The notes under the pieces: model-generated
The model's database searches: none
What the model was told of the DNA's origin: nothing
The model's input: only the letters and a program-made list of their open reading frames with translations
In this document: piece after piece, positions 1 to 7,026 of the stretch
How positions within the stretch are numbered: position 1 is the stretch's first letter
Layout: the number at the start of each line of letters is the position of its first letter
From: Paraflavisolibacter caeni
GTDB lineage: Bacteria > Bacteroidota > Bacteroidia > Chitinophagales > Chitinophagaceae
Direction of reading: 5' to 3'
Assembly (NCBI RefSeq): GCF_025628885.1
Contig: NZ_JAOTIF010000037.1
Location: 1 to 43,406, forward strand
DNA length: 43,406 nt
Made by a program: the position numbers and the translations under genes

Positions 1-221
1 TAAATACCGGCATGAACAGTAACCAGATCGCCTGGCATTGCCAGGTTTGAAGCAGCCGTAATCGTTTTCAATGGACTGGCTAAAGAGCCATCATTACTAT
101 CACTTCCATTCACCGACACATGGTATTCTTTATAGCGCAATTGTTTATTGACGGCTACATTGTTTTGTGCAAACGTGCATAAACTGCCTATCGTTAGTAA
201 TGTACTAAATAGATATTTCAT
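1..221 (-). CDS. Secreted beta-helix protein, N-terminal fragment (runs off window)
   Basis: Only the first 73 or so codons are inside the window; the 3' part lies beyond base 1. The start ATG is at 219-221. The product opens with a typical signal peptide (MKYLFSTLLTIGSLCTFAQ) and continues with VSVNGSDSNDGS and LASPLKTITAA. That pattern is the usual opening of right-handed parallel beta-helix proteins (DUF1565 or pectate-lyase-like fold), which include polysaccharide lyases and glycoside hydrolases. It lies 56 bp after the mutarotase-like gene in the same orientation, so it is probably the last visible gene of that operon. The catalytic class cannot be told from this fragment. Confidence 0.75.
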   Translation of the reverse strand, partial: MKYLFSTLLTIGSLCTFAQNNVAVNKQLRYKEYHVSVNGSDSNDGSLASPLKTITAASNLAMPGDLVTVHAGI

Positions 222-277
222 GGTTGATTATCAGTTATTGTTGAAATGGATGAAGTTGAAACAGTATCGCGGATTAA

Positions 278-721
278 TTATTGGTTAGTAAATGCATAAA
301 ATGGTTTTGCCTCTACCCAGGTTTGCCCCGGACTGGTACCTTCCACCCCCACCTGGTATTGATTCATCAGTTGATTCCATTCTGCACAGCGCTTGTCGTA
401 AGATTCTGCTACTTTTCCCATTTGGCCCAGGTCAGCTCCGGCAGGTACCACAATCGTCATAACGAGCAAATGATCATAGCGGTATAAGGTAATCTTTTTG
501 TAGCCGGCTTTTTTAAATCCAGCTTCAACTTCGGGCCAAACGTGTTGATGATGTTCGAGGTACTCGTTTAATTTCTGCCCGTTCTTCAATATATTGACTA
601 CAAACACTTTTTCCGTAAGCTGTACATCAGCTTTCCCTGCAGATCTATTGTGGCTGCAGGAAGCAAATAAAAAACTGATCGCTGTAAAAGCGATCAGTGG
701 ATTATACCATGATAATTTCAT
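278..721 (-). CDS. L-rhamnose/L-fucose mutarotase-like lipoprotein (DUF718 family)
   Basis: Predicted to interconvert the anomers of a 6-deoxysugar such as L-rhamnose or L-fucose. Residues 54-64 (Y-xxx-H...HVWPEV) match the RhaM-family signature in which a Tyr and a His sit in the active site, and the WNQLMNQYQ and TWVEAKPFY segments fit the C-terminal part of the fold. RhaM-type enzymes are usually about 105 residues and cytoplasmic. This one has 147 residues because a hydrophobic leader ending in LFASC (Cys22) precedes the domain, so it should be a periplasmic or outer-membrane lipoprotein. It starts 14 bp after the symporter gene, consistent with co-transcription and with preparing sugar for uptake. 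Family assignment is firm; the sugar specificity is inferred from neighbours. Confidence 0.82.
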   Translation of the reverse strand: MKLSWYNPLIAFTAISFLFASCSHNRSAGKADVQLTEKVFVVNILKNGQKLNEYLEHHQHVWPEVEAGFKKAGYKKITLYRYDHLLVMTIVVPAGADLGQMGKVAESYDKRCAEWNQLMNQYQVGVEGTSPGQTWVEAKPFYAFTNQ

Positions 722-735
722 ATTGCTGTAATGTT

Positions 736-2298
736 TTAACTGAACACTAAATAAATACCGGCCATTACAAGCGCTAGCAAGCCCCAGCCCAACCAGACTT
801 GTTTTGAGGAATGGCCAAACTTTCTGTTGGTCTCTATTAATGAGGGTAAAGACCTTTCATAATTTGGTTTGGTTAATAGTGATACGACCACCATGACCGC
901 AGCCAACCCAAGAAAAAGATAAACCGACAATAAGAGAAAATGCGGCCAGAATTCTTTTGAAGGGTAATTGAGTACATGGCAAATGCCCACAGCCAGGCAA
1001 AGGAGTCCCCCACCATATAACACCACTTCGGCGGCAATGCTATTGGCGCGCTTCCAGGTGACGCCTGCCAGGAACACCACAGAAAGTGGAGGCGCCAGAA
1101 TTGAAACCAGGCCCTGGCTTAGTTCAAAAAAGCCTTTCCCTGACTTAGAATATATAAATGCTATACCAATAGCCAGCACTGCTGCAAGCAAAGTGAGCCA
1201 TTTACCCATTCTGCGTTTGGCGTTCTCATCCATTGGCATCAGCCGGGCTACTACATCCAGTGTAAATACCGTACTGAATGAATTGAGACCTGATGATACA
1301 GTGTCGATCAATGCTGCGATCAGGGCTGCAATACAAAGACCCAGCAAGCCATGCGGCATCAATTGTTTCACCAGGGTGATATAAGCATTATCGGGCTGCG
1401 CAATGTCTTTATACAACACAAAACACATGATGCCTGGAAAAATAAATATGAGCGGCATGATTATTTTTAATGCGGCAATAAACATCGCGCCGTACTGGCC
1501 TTCTTTCAGGCTCTTTGCTGCCAGTACTTTCTGCACTATGGTCTGATCTGTACACCAATAAAAAATGGCGACAACCGGGTAACCTGCTATAATAGCGATC
1601 CAGGAATATTCAGGGTCAGAAGCCGGGCGAAATAATTTCCAATAATGAGCAGGCAAAGCGTTTGCTAAATTGCTCACGCCCCCAATTTTCTGTAACGCCA
1701 GGTAGGTTAGAATAACAGAAGATAAAATAATAATCAATGACTGGAATATCCCGGTACGCACAACCGCTTTCAAACCACCGATAGCCGTAAAACTGGAAGC
1801 TATGACCCCTATTAAAACCACCGAACTCATTAAAGGCCAATCAAATATCTGCGAAATGATCAAACCGCCAGCATATAAGGCACATCCCAACCAGACCACA
1901 AGGATGGACAACAAGCTGTATATCACCAGAAAGTTATAGGAAGGCCTGCCAAAGCGCAACAACAGGAACTGCGGCATGGTAGTGACCTTTGTTGAGAGGT
2001 AGTGTGGCAAAAAAAACATGGCCAGCAATAACAGGAAAATCCATGCAAGCCATTCGAAATTACTGCCCACAACACCTTGTGAAAATCCAATGCTGGCAAA
2101 ACCGATCAACATCATGGGACCAGCATTTGCACTGAACAGGGAAAACCCGATCTGCCACCATTTCAGCGATCTTCCTCCCAAAAAAATATCAGAACCAGAT
2201 TGCGATTTATTCTTACTTAAAACAAACCCGATGATAAACAAGGCAACCAGGTAAATTAACAATACAAGATAATCCAGAGTAGCAAGCGATACGTTCAC
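736..2298 (-). CDS. Sodium/solute symporter (SSS/SGLT family)
   Basis: A 520-residue inner-membrane protein with about 13-14 hydrophobic segments and no cleavable signal peptide. The N-terminal LDYLVLLIYLVALFIIGF, the GGRSLKWWQIGFSLFSAN segment and the SSGLNSFSTVFTLDVVAR segment are typical of SGLT-like symporters, which couple sugar import to sodium. It lies 18 bp after the enolase-family gene and 14 bp before the mutarotase-like gene, so it most likely imports the monosaccharide oxidised by this cassette. L-fucose or L-rhamnose is plausible from context; the sequence does not fix the substrate. Confidence 0.88.
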   Translation of the reverse strand: MNVSLATLDYLVLLIYLVALFIIGFVLSKNKSQSGSDIFLGGRSLKWWQIGFSLFSANAGPMMLIGFASIGFSQGVVGSNFEWLAWIFLLLLAMFFLPHYLSTKVTTMPQFLLLRFGRPSYNFLVIYSLLSILVVWLGCALYAGGLIISQIFDWPLMSSVVLIGVIASSFTAIGGLKAVVRTGIFQSLIIILSSVILTYLALQKIGGVSNLANALPAHYWKLFRPASDPEYSWIAIIAGYPVVAIFYWCTDQTIVQKVLAAKSLKEGQYGAMFIAALKIIMPLIFIFPGIMCFVLYKDIAQPDNAYITLVKQLMPHGLLGLCIAALIAALIDTVSSGLNSFSTVFTLDVVARLMPMDENAKRRMGKWLTLLAAVLAIGIAFIYSKSGKGFFELSQGLVSILAPPLSVVFLAGVTWKRANSIAAEVVLYGGGLLCLAVGICHVLNYPSKEFWPHFLLLSVYLFLGLAAVMVVVSLLTKPNYERSLPSLIETNRKFGHSSKQVWLGWGLLALVMAGIYLVFS

Positions 2299-2316
2299 AA
2301 TAATCAGTTTTAATAG

Positions 2317-3489
2317 TTACATGGAAACGGTTGGCAGGTATTTTTTCACATTCTTATTTCCCCAGGCATGCTCACGTACCACTTTGCCGGCACGTTTGCA
2401 ATAATCCCAATCCACTCTAACAGGCATACCTTCCATTTCAGGCAGTATAAAAGAGCCATTTTTCCATTCGGGGCGTACACTAAAATATTCCTCCAAGCCA
2501 AACATGATAGAATGTAAATATTCTACCTGGTGATGCTCAGGTGCTGTTGCCATCAGGTAGGAAGTATATAAAGAATATCCGCCCGAAGAAAGGTCTACCT
2601 GCGATTTCACTGCGAGTTCCTTTACTTCCATCCATTCCTTTACACTGCCTAAATGTGTAGGAACAGGCTGCAAATGCTGCACGCCGATGTTCAACAGCGT
2701 AGGAAACATCCTGGACGTACGCTCAGATTCGCCAAAAGATATTTTTACAGTAGTATGACTACATAACTTCTCAATCTGTTCATATGCAGCTGAATGAACC
2801 GGCTCTTCGAACCAAGCCAGATCTGCCGATGCAGTAAGGTCTATAAAGCGCAATGCCTGGTCGCAGGTCCATATCTGGTTGGCATCCACGGCAAGCTTTA
2901 CGTTGTTACCCAGCAGGCTTCGTACAAATTTCACCCGCTCCACATCTTCATTCATTTTATTACCGAAGTCCTTACCCACTTTCATCTTGTAGCAATCTAC
3001 TCCTGCATTCAAAAAGCAGGACACCTCAGCCTCTAATTCATTAAAAGTATAATTGGTACCGCCTCCGCTGCCATACATTTTTACTACATTCCTTGTAGCG
3101 CCAACATAGCGGTGGAGAGGCATTTTTGCTCTCCTGGCGGCCAGATCATGCAAGGCCATATCTATCTGCCCCAGTAATCCTGAAGCAGGCCCTCTGAATC
3201 CTTCATTGCGTATGGACCAATACATGCGATGGTACAATTCGGAATAAGGAATATTGGGACTATGCAGCAATATGGGAAGCAGGCAAGCCTCCAATATATT
3301 GGTATATGTACTGTAAACAGGCGACTCGCCTACGTTACCATCTTCATCTTCAATTCTGATCAATGCCAGTCCAAAAGTAGAGAATGGCCCCATGGTGGCA
3401 TCCTGAAATGGGATTACAGCTTTTACCGGCTCTAATACCCTGATCTCTACGCTGGTTATATTAAAGACTTCATTGTCAATTCTATTCAT
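2317..3489 (-). CDS. Enolase-superfamily sugar-acid dehydratase-like protein
   Basis: A 390-residue member of the mandelate racemase/muconate lactonizing branch of the enolase superfamily. The N-terminal capping domain is followed by a barrel with K168-M-K170, the metal ligands D202 (VDAN), E228 (FEEP) and E254 (GES). In context it would dehydrate an aldonate such as L-fuconate after oxidation by the neighbouring reductase. The C-terminal half is unusual: where sugar-acid dehydratases usually carry Asp in a QPD motif and a His about 25 residues on, this protein reads QPVPTHLGS and LSSGGYS, so the usual His-Asp dyad is not visible. It starts directly after the aldo/keto reductase stop with no spacer, so the two are probably translationally coupled. 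Exact reaction uncertain. Confidence 0.8.
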   Translation of the reverse strand: MNRIDNEVFNITSVEIRVLEPVKAVIPFQDATMGPFSTFGLALIRIEDEDGNVGESPVYSTYTNILEACLLPILLHSPNIPYSELYHRMYWSIRNEGFRGPASGLLGQIDMALHDLAARRAKMPLHRYVGATRNVVKMYGSGGGTNYTFNELEAEVSCFLNAGVDCYKMKVGKDFGNKMNEDVERVKFVRSLLGNNVKLAVDANQIWTCDQALRFIDLTASADLAWFEEPVHSAAYEQIEKLCSHTTVKISFGESERTSRMFPTLLNIGVQHLQPVPTHLGSVKEWMEVKELAVKSQVDLSSGGYSLYTSYLMATAPEHHQVEYLHSIMFGLEEYFSVRPEWKNGSFILPEMEGMPVRVDWDYCKRAGKVVREHAWGNKNVKKYLPTVSM

Positions 3490-4404
3490 TTAATTCGTTT
3501 TACCGTTTGTGTATTTCATAATTTCTCCCACCATAAATCCTGGAAGCGGCCCGTTCTGAAATGCTTCAATTGTCGCAGCCAATTGCGTTTTGTCGGAAGC
3601 ACCGATAACAATTTGAAAAGCATAGGGCAAGGATAACAGGAATCTATGCGCCAGTGCCGGCAAAGTCATTGACTGCGCATCTGCCAGCGCTTTTACAGAG
3701 ACTGCCGCATCAATATAATGCTTGCCCAACCATGCCGGCGGATTGCTTACAAAAGCATCGTAACAACTTCCTAACAACCCCATGTTCAGAGGGCTGGCAG
3801 CATAATATTGGATATGGTTAGCCAGGCAAAAAGGAAGGTATTCATTTAAAGCAACTGTACTTACGGCATTCAACTTATTGAACTCCATCAGTACATCGAA
3901 TATTTCAGGTTTTAGATAAGGAGCCATCCACGAAGGGGGATTTCCTCCCAAACCAATTTTTTTGGCGTAACCCTTTTCTTTAAATGATAGCATGGTTTCA
4001 ATAACCTGCCCGGCATTTTCTTCCGCCATATGCAACGGATCATGTAGAAACAAAACATCCAGGGAAGAAACTCCCAGGGTTTCCAGACTTTGCTCTACAC
4101 TTCTCTGCATGCCTTCAACACTGTAGTCATAACGACCTTCATCAGCAGCAAACCCTTTTAACCGCCCCACTTTTGTGCTGATCACCGGCTGGGGGCCAGA
4201 CCATTGGCGAAGCGCCTTGCCAACATATTCCTCGGCATTGCCATAGGCCGGAGCGGTATCAATTGCTCCGATACCATTTTCAAGCGCAGCAATAATAGTA
4301 CTGATGGATTCGTCCGGGTCGACCTTATGCCAAACCCCTCCTAGCCCAACAGTACCTAAAATGCATCTGTCCAAAAAGGCTGGTGTACTACTTTGTTTCA
4401 CCAT
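3490..4404 (-). CDS. Aldo/keto reductase, L-fucose (D-threo-aldose) dehydrogenase-like
   Basis: A 304-residue cytoplasmic aldo/keto reductase. The catalytic tetrad is visible as D49 and Y54 (IDTAPAYGNAE), K78 (ISTKVGR) and H121 (LFLHDP); the C-terminal IVIGASDKTQL contributes NAD(P) binding. It resembles the reductase subgroup that oxidises L-fucose to its lactone in oxidative fucose catabolism, and an adjacent enolase-family dehydratase, mutarotase and symporter support that reading. It is the first gene of the leftmost operon, and a gene-free zone of more than 600 bp lies upstream. Other aldose substrates remain possible. No lactonase or downstream dehydrogenase is visible, so the pathway is incomplete within the window. 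Confidence 0.85.
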   Translation of the reverse strand: MVKQSSTPAFLDRCILGTVGLGGVWHKVDPDESISTIIAALENGIGAIDTAPAYGNAEEYVGKALRQWSGPQPVISTKVGRLKGFAADEGRYDYSVEGMQRSVEQSLETLGVSSLDVLFLHDPLHMAEENAGQVIETMLSFKEKGYAKKIGLGGNPPSWMAPYLKPEIFDVLMEFNKLNAVSTVALNEYLPFCLANHIQYYAASPLNMGLLGSCYDAFVSNPPAWLGKHYIDAAVSVKALADAQSMTLPALAHRFLLSLPYAFQIVIGASDKTQLAATIEAFQNGPLPGFMVGEIMKYTNGKTN

Positions 4405-4520
4405 AAATCAGGTTATTCTTTCGTAGATAAAAGTATTTCACTTTATGTTCCCTGACTTATGGCATATTGATTATTTCTTGTGTTATTTTGACATTTTCAT
4501 GGAAGAAATTATTAATTCCA

Positions 4521-4583
4521 TCAAATCGGCCTGATCCATATGGCTTGTCCGCCAGTAGCCGGCAAATGAGCATCTAAGGCCAG
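4521..4583 (-). pseudogene. Decayed 3' tail of a second GH97 gene
   Basis: Reading the minus strand up to a TGA at 4521-4523 gives LDAHLPATGGQAIWIRPI, nearly the same as the last residues of the intact GH97 gene at 5033-6943 (LDAKLLPSGGQAIWIRPI). The final 20 bases, 4519-4538, are identical to 5031-5050. Upstream of this tail the frame is no longer recognisable as GH97. It is the remnant of a lost or displaced GH97 copy, not an expressed gene. The intact copy lies only 512 bp away. Confidence 0.75.
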
Positions 4584-4676
4584 GAACCAAATGATGAGCA
4601 AAAACGAATGGTGGTATTGCAAAGGCTACCTGCCTGATCATATTTTAAAATTAGTTTAAGGTTCGTAATTGGTAAA

Positions 4677-4698
4677 ACGCCCCCATAGAGGGGGGCGT
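4677..4698 (-). terminator. Rho-independent terminator of the lost SusD gene
   Basis: An 8-bp GC-rich stem (ACGCCCCC pairing with GGGGGCGT) with a 6-base loop, followed by TTTT on the minus strand. It lies about 40 bp after the relic SusD stop codon. The 20 bases at 4665-4684 are identical to 11820-11839, which lead into the terminator of the intact SusD gene, so the terminator was duplicated with the gene. Confidence 0.75.
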
Positions 4699-4735
4699 AC
4701 GTATATATAATAAAAAGGGTAATGAGTATCCGGCT

Positions 4736-4882
4736 TTAATTATAGCCTTTATTCCGGATCAACTCTGCTCTTTTGTTAACCTGAATTTCAGCGTTCGGAA
4801 TAAGCAGCTTGTTGATGTGATTATCGGTAATTGAAGGGCGTGTGATCCAGGTAATTCCTGGGCATACATTTTTTCTCCAGGC
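4736..4882 (-). pseudogene. Decayed C-terminal fragment of a SusD-like gene
   Basis: The minus-strand frame ending at the TAA at 4736-4738 encodes about 48 codons ending in NKLLIPNAEIQVNKRAELI and then RNKGYN. SusD proteins end in just this way; the intact SusD here ends HINKWPIPNSEIRANTGAKL then TQNPGY. An in-frame TAG at 4883-4885 and loss of SusD similarity upstream show the rest is gone. The fragment keeps its terminator at 4677-4698, and a promoter copy lies directly upstream at 4900-4964. This suggests a deletion that removed everything between the promoter and the last codons of SusD. Confidence 0.8.
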
Positions 4883-4899
4883 CTATAAAAATGCAAGTG

Positions 4900-4964
4900 C
4901 AATATTACTTAAATACTAAAGCAGCGCCACGTCAGATTACGAAAAAAAACATTCATTTTGCGAA
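4900..4964 (-). promoter_or_regulatory. Orphan copy of the TTCGCAA direct-repeat promoter
   Basis: On the minus strand, TTCGCAA (4958-4964) and TTCGTAA (4937-4943) form direct repeats 21 bp apart around a T-rich run. After 29 nt comes TAATATTG (4900-4907), close to the Bacteroidota -7 consensus TAnnTTTG. The flanking block TACTT(A/G)AATACTAAAGC on the plus strand is shared with the promoter of the sigma/FecR/SusCD operon at 19120-19185. The copy now faces only the SusD relic, so it is probably non-functional. Confidence 0.65.
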
Positions 4965-4996
4965 CGCCCAGAAGAACTGGAACTTATGAGATCAAC

Positions 4997-5023
4997 TTAA
5001 CTCTTATTCACTATTTTTCTATA
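4997..5023 (-). pseudogene. Decayed 3' tail of a 19257-21023-type gene
   Basis: The minus-strand frame reads YRKIVNKS and stops, against YRNIVNKS at the end of the intact alpha-glucuronidase-like gene at 19257-21023. Bases 4994-5023 match 19254-19283 at 28 of 30 positions. An in-frame stop lies just upstream and the GH97 stop codon is 10 bp away. Short alone, but the same tail stands before the same promoter module at both places, which makes chance unlikely. Confidence 0.6.
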
Positions 5024-5032
5024 TTATATACA

Positions 5033-6943
5033 TCAAATCGGCCTGATCCAGATAGCCTGTCCCCCGGAAGGAAGCAGTTTCGCATCCAATTTTGATAAGG
5101 AATTCACATTCATTTTTTTCATGGAAACACGCGTACGGACCGGAGATGCCGGATCATCATAATAAATAGTAGCCTGGTATTTTTTGCCCGGCGTTAAAAA
5201 TGAACAATTAATTTTTGTATCCCGTGCGTCATTGTTGGTAATCGTGCCTACAAACCACTCTTTCCCGCTACGGCGGGCTATAGTGATGTATTTGCCGATC
5301 TCCCCATCCAACACCTTGGTATCGTCCCAAACCGTGGGCACATGATCAAAAAATTCAAGTTCGGGTTCGTCCTGCACATCTTCCGGTTTATCATACCAAT
5401 ACATAAATTGCAGCGGGCTGTAATACACCACAGATAAGGCCATTTGATGCATGGATGTGGTTTTCAATACCCGCGCATTTTGCGTTTCTGCCAGCCTCTT
5501 TTTTAATGAAGGGCGGTGGTAATAACAAACCGTATAATCGGCTGCGCCACACAAGAACCTTGTAAAAGGCAGCGCTGCATTATTATTGGCTTCCGGCATT
5601 TCTTCATTGCCCCTCACCCCTTCCTGTGTGAGTAAGTTGGGATAGGTGCGGCTAAAACCCGTAGGCCTGTACTCATCGTGAATATCCACCATTAAATTGT
5701 ACCGGGCACATTTCTTTACGGCATCATGCAGCCAAGTTGTCCATTGTTGGGAGCCTACGTGCACAAAACCGAATTTCAAGCCAGCCACGCCCCATTTCTG
5801 GTAAAGCGGCAGCAATTGGTCTAACTGCTTAGCTAAAGCTCTTTGATTCACATAAAGGAACACACCTATGCCCCTTTGCTTTGCATACCTGATCACTTCC
5901 TGAAGATCCAGGTCATTCTTCGGGTTGCGTCTTGGATCTACGTTAACCGCACTGGCGTCTGAAGCAGTGACGTATTCATATCCATACCAGCCTGCGTCAA
6001 AATGAATATACTGCAAGTGCCTTTTCACTGCAACATCCACCAGTTCCTTTGAGCCAGCGGTAGATAAAGTAACCTCCCTCATTATTTTACCGGGCTTTAT
6101 CCATCCTGTATTTTCAATTGCACAAGGCGGGTTCAGGTTCAATATGATATCATTGTTTTGCAGTAACTGTGTTGCTTTTTCGGCTACCATGATCACCCTC
6201 CATGGGGTAGCAAAAGGTGTAGTCAAATCAACGCGGTCGTACATAGCGGTGGCTATTGTATTTGCCTTTGACGGATGCAGCATAAATTTCGTCCTGCAAT
6301 AATCAACAACCTGGGCTTCGGCCAAAACTGCAAATAAGCCGCTTTTCAATTGAAGCGTTAAAGGGCGCTCGGCTTCGCCTGGCCAGTTCTGCAAAGGCAA
6401 TAAGGAATAAACGCCCTGGGCATGATCAGTAAACCAGGCTTTGGTTTCAGCGGGCAGTGTAAATTCAGTCAGTTCTTTTCCTATGCTCACATCCATACCG
6501 CCATCAGGATATTCCGTGAAAAAATAACGGAACCCAATGCCTTCATTGTAAGCCCGCACTTCCAGGTTCATCTGTTGTCTTTCCTGGTTATTGCGCCACA
6601 ACACAAAAGTGGCCCCATTATACTTGTCATTGATGAGCGCCCGTTCACCATATACAGGTTTCCAACTGCTATCATGCCGTGATCTTTCTACTCTTTTTAA
6701 TACGAAGGAGTTCTGCCATCCTTCTACACCCAGGTCAGATTTAAGTATTACAGGCTGGCCGGTATAGGATAGCTGGTAAGACAAGCCTCCTTTTTCATTG
6801 AATTGAAGCTGGAAAACAGTTTTTCCATCTGGTGATGAAACTGACAGGCTATCCTGGGCTCCGGCTTTTAAAGCCAGGAAACTGACCATAATCAAAAATG
6901 ACATTTGCCGGAAGAAAAAAAGTTTTGAAATCATTAGTAACAC
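5033..6943 (-). CDS. Glycoside hydrolase family 97 protein (SusB-like)
   Basis: A 636-residue secreted enzyme: signal peptide to about residue 30 (ALKAGAQ), GH97 N-terminal beta-sandwich (about 30-285), a TIM barrel (about 290-545, HFDAGWYGYE near 314-323) and a C-terminal beta domain. GH97 enzymes are alpha-glucosidases or alpha-galactosidases needing calcium. Retaining members have an Asp nucleophile in the KVDF-type strand; here it reads LKFGF with Gly392, as in the inverting SusB type. Candidate catalytic or calcium-binding acids are E424 (HDEYRPTG), E441 and E447 (LTQEGVRGNE). It acts on terminal alpha-linked hexose in the periplasm. It is the last gene of the core enzyme run, 83 bp after the DUF2264 gene. 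Confidence 0.88.
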   Translation of the reverse strand: MLLMISKLFFFRQMSFLIMVSFLALKAGAQDSLSVSSPDGKTVFQLQFNEKGGLSYQLSYTGQPVILKSDLGVEGWQNSFVLKRVERSRHDSSWKPVYGERALINDKYNGATFVLWRNNQERQQMNLEVRAYNEGIGFRYFFTEYPDGGMDVSIGKELTEFTLPAETKAWFTDHAQGVYSLLPLQNWPGEAERPLTLQLKSGLFAVLAEAQVVDYCRTKFMLHPSKANTIATAMYDRVDLTTPFATPWRVIMVAEKATQLLQNNDIILNLNPPCAIENTGWIKPGKIMREVTLSTAGSKELVDVAVKRHLQYIHFDAGWYGYEYVTASDASAVNVDPRRNPKNDLDLQEVIRYAKQRGIGVFLYVNQRALAKQLDQLLPLYQKWGVAGLKFGFVHVGSQQWTTWLHDAVKKCARYNLMVDIHDEYRPTGFSRTYPNLLTQEGVRGNEEMPEANNNAALPFTRFLCGAADYTVCYYHRPSLKKRLAETQNARVLKTTSMHQMALSVVYYSPLQFMYWYDKPEDVQDEPELEFFDHVPTVWDDTKVLDGEIGKYITIARRSGKEWFVGTITNNDARDTKINCSFLTPGKKYQATIYYDDPASPVRTRVSMKKMNVNSLSKLDAKLLPSGGQAIWIRPI

Positions 6944-7026
6944 ATCAATTTTTATAATTAAAGATTTATTTCAAGCACTCATGGGTTTTCATTGTTCGCG
7001 CCTGCAGTGCCTGGCAGGAAAGACGA

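Noticed and set aside
4593-4661. A 22-codon plus-strand frame MSKNEWWYCKGYLPDHILKL in the relic zone
   Set aside because: Too short, no recognised family, no ribosome binding site or promoter; it overlaps the decaying end of the GH97 remnant.
4759-4869. Short minus-strand frame starting after GGAGAAAAA, directly after the orphan promoter
   Set aside because: It runs out of frame through the SusD tail; the SusD frame explains the sequence better, and the start probably arose by chance at the deletion junction.
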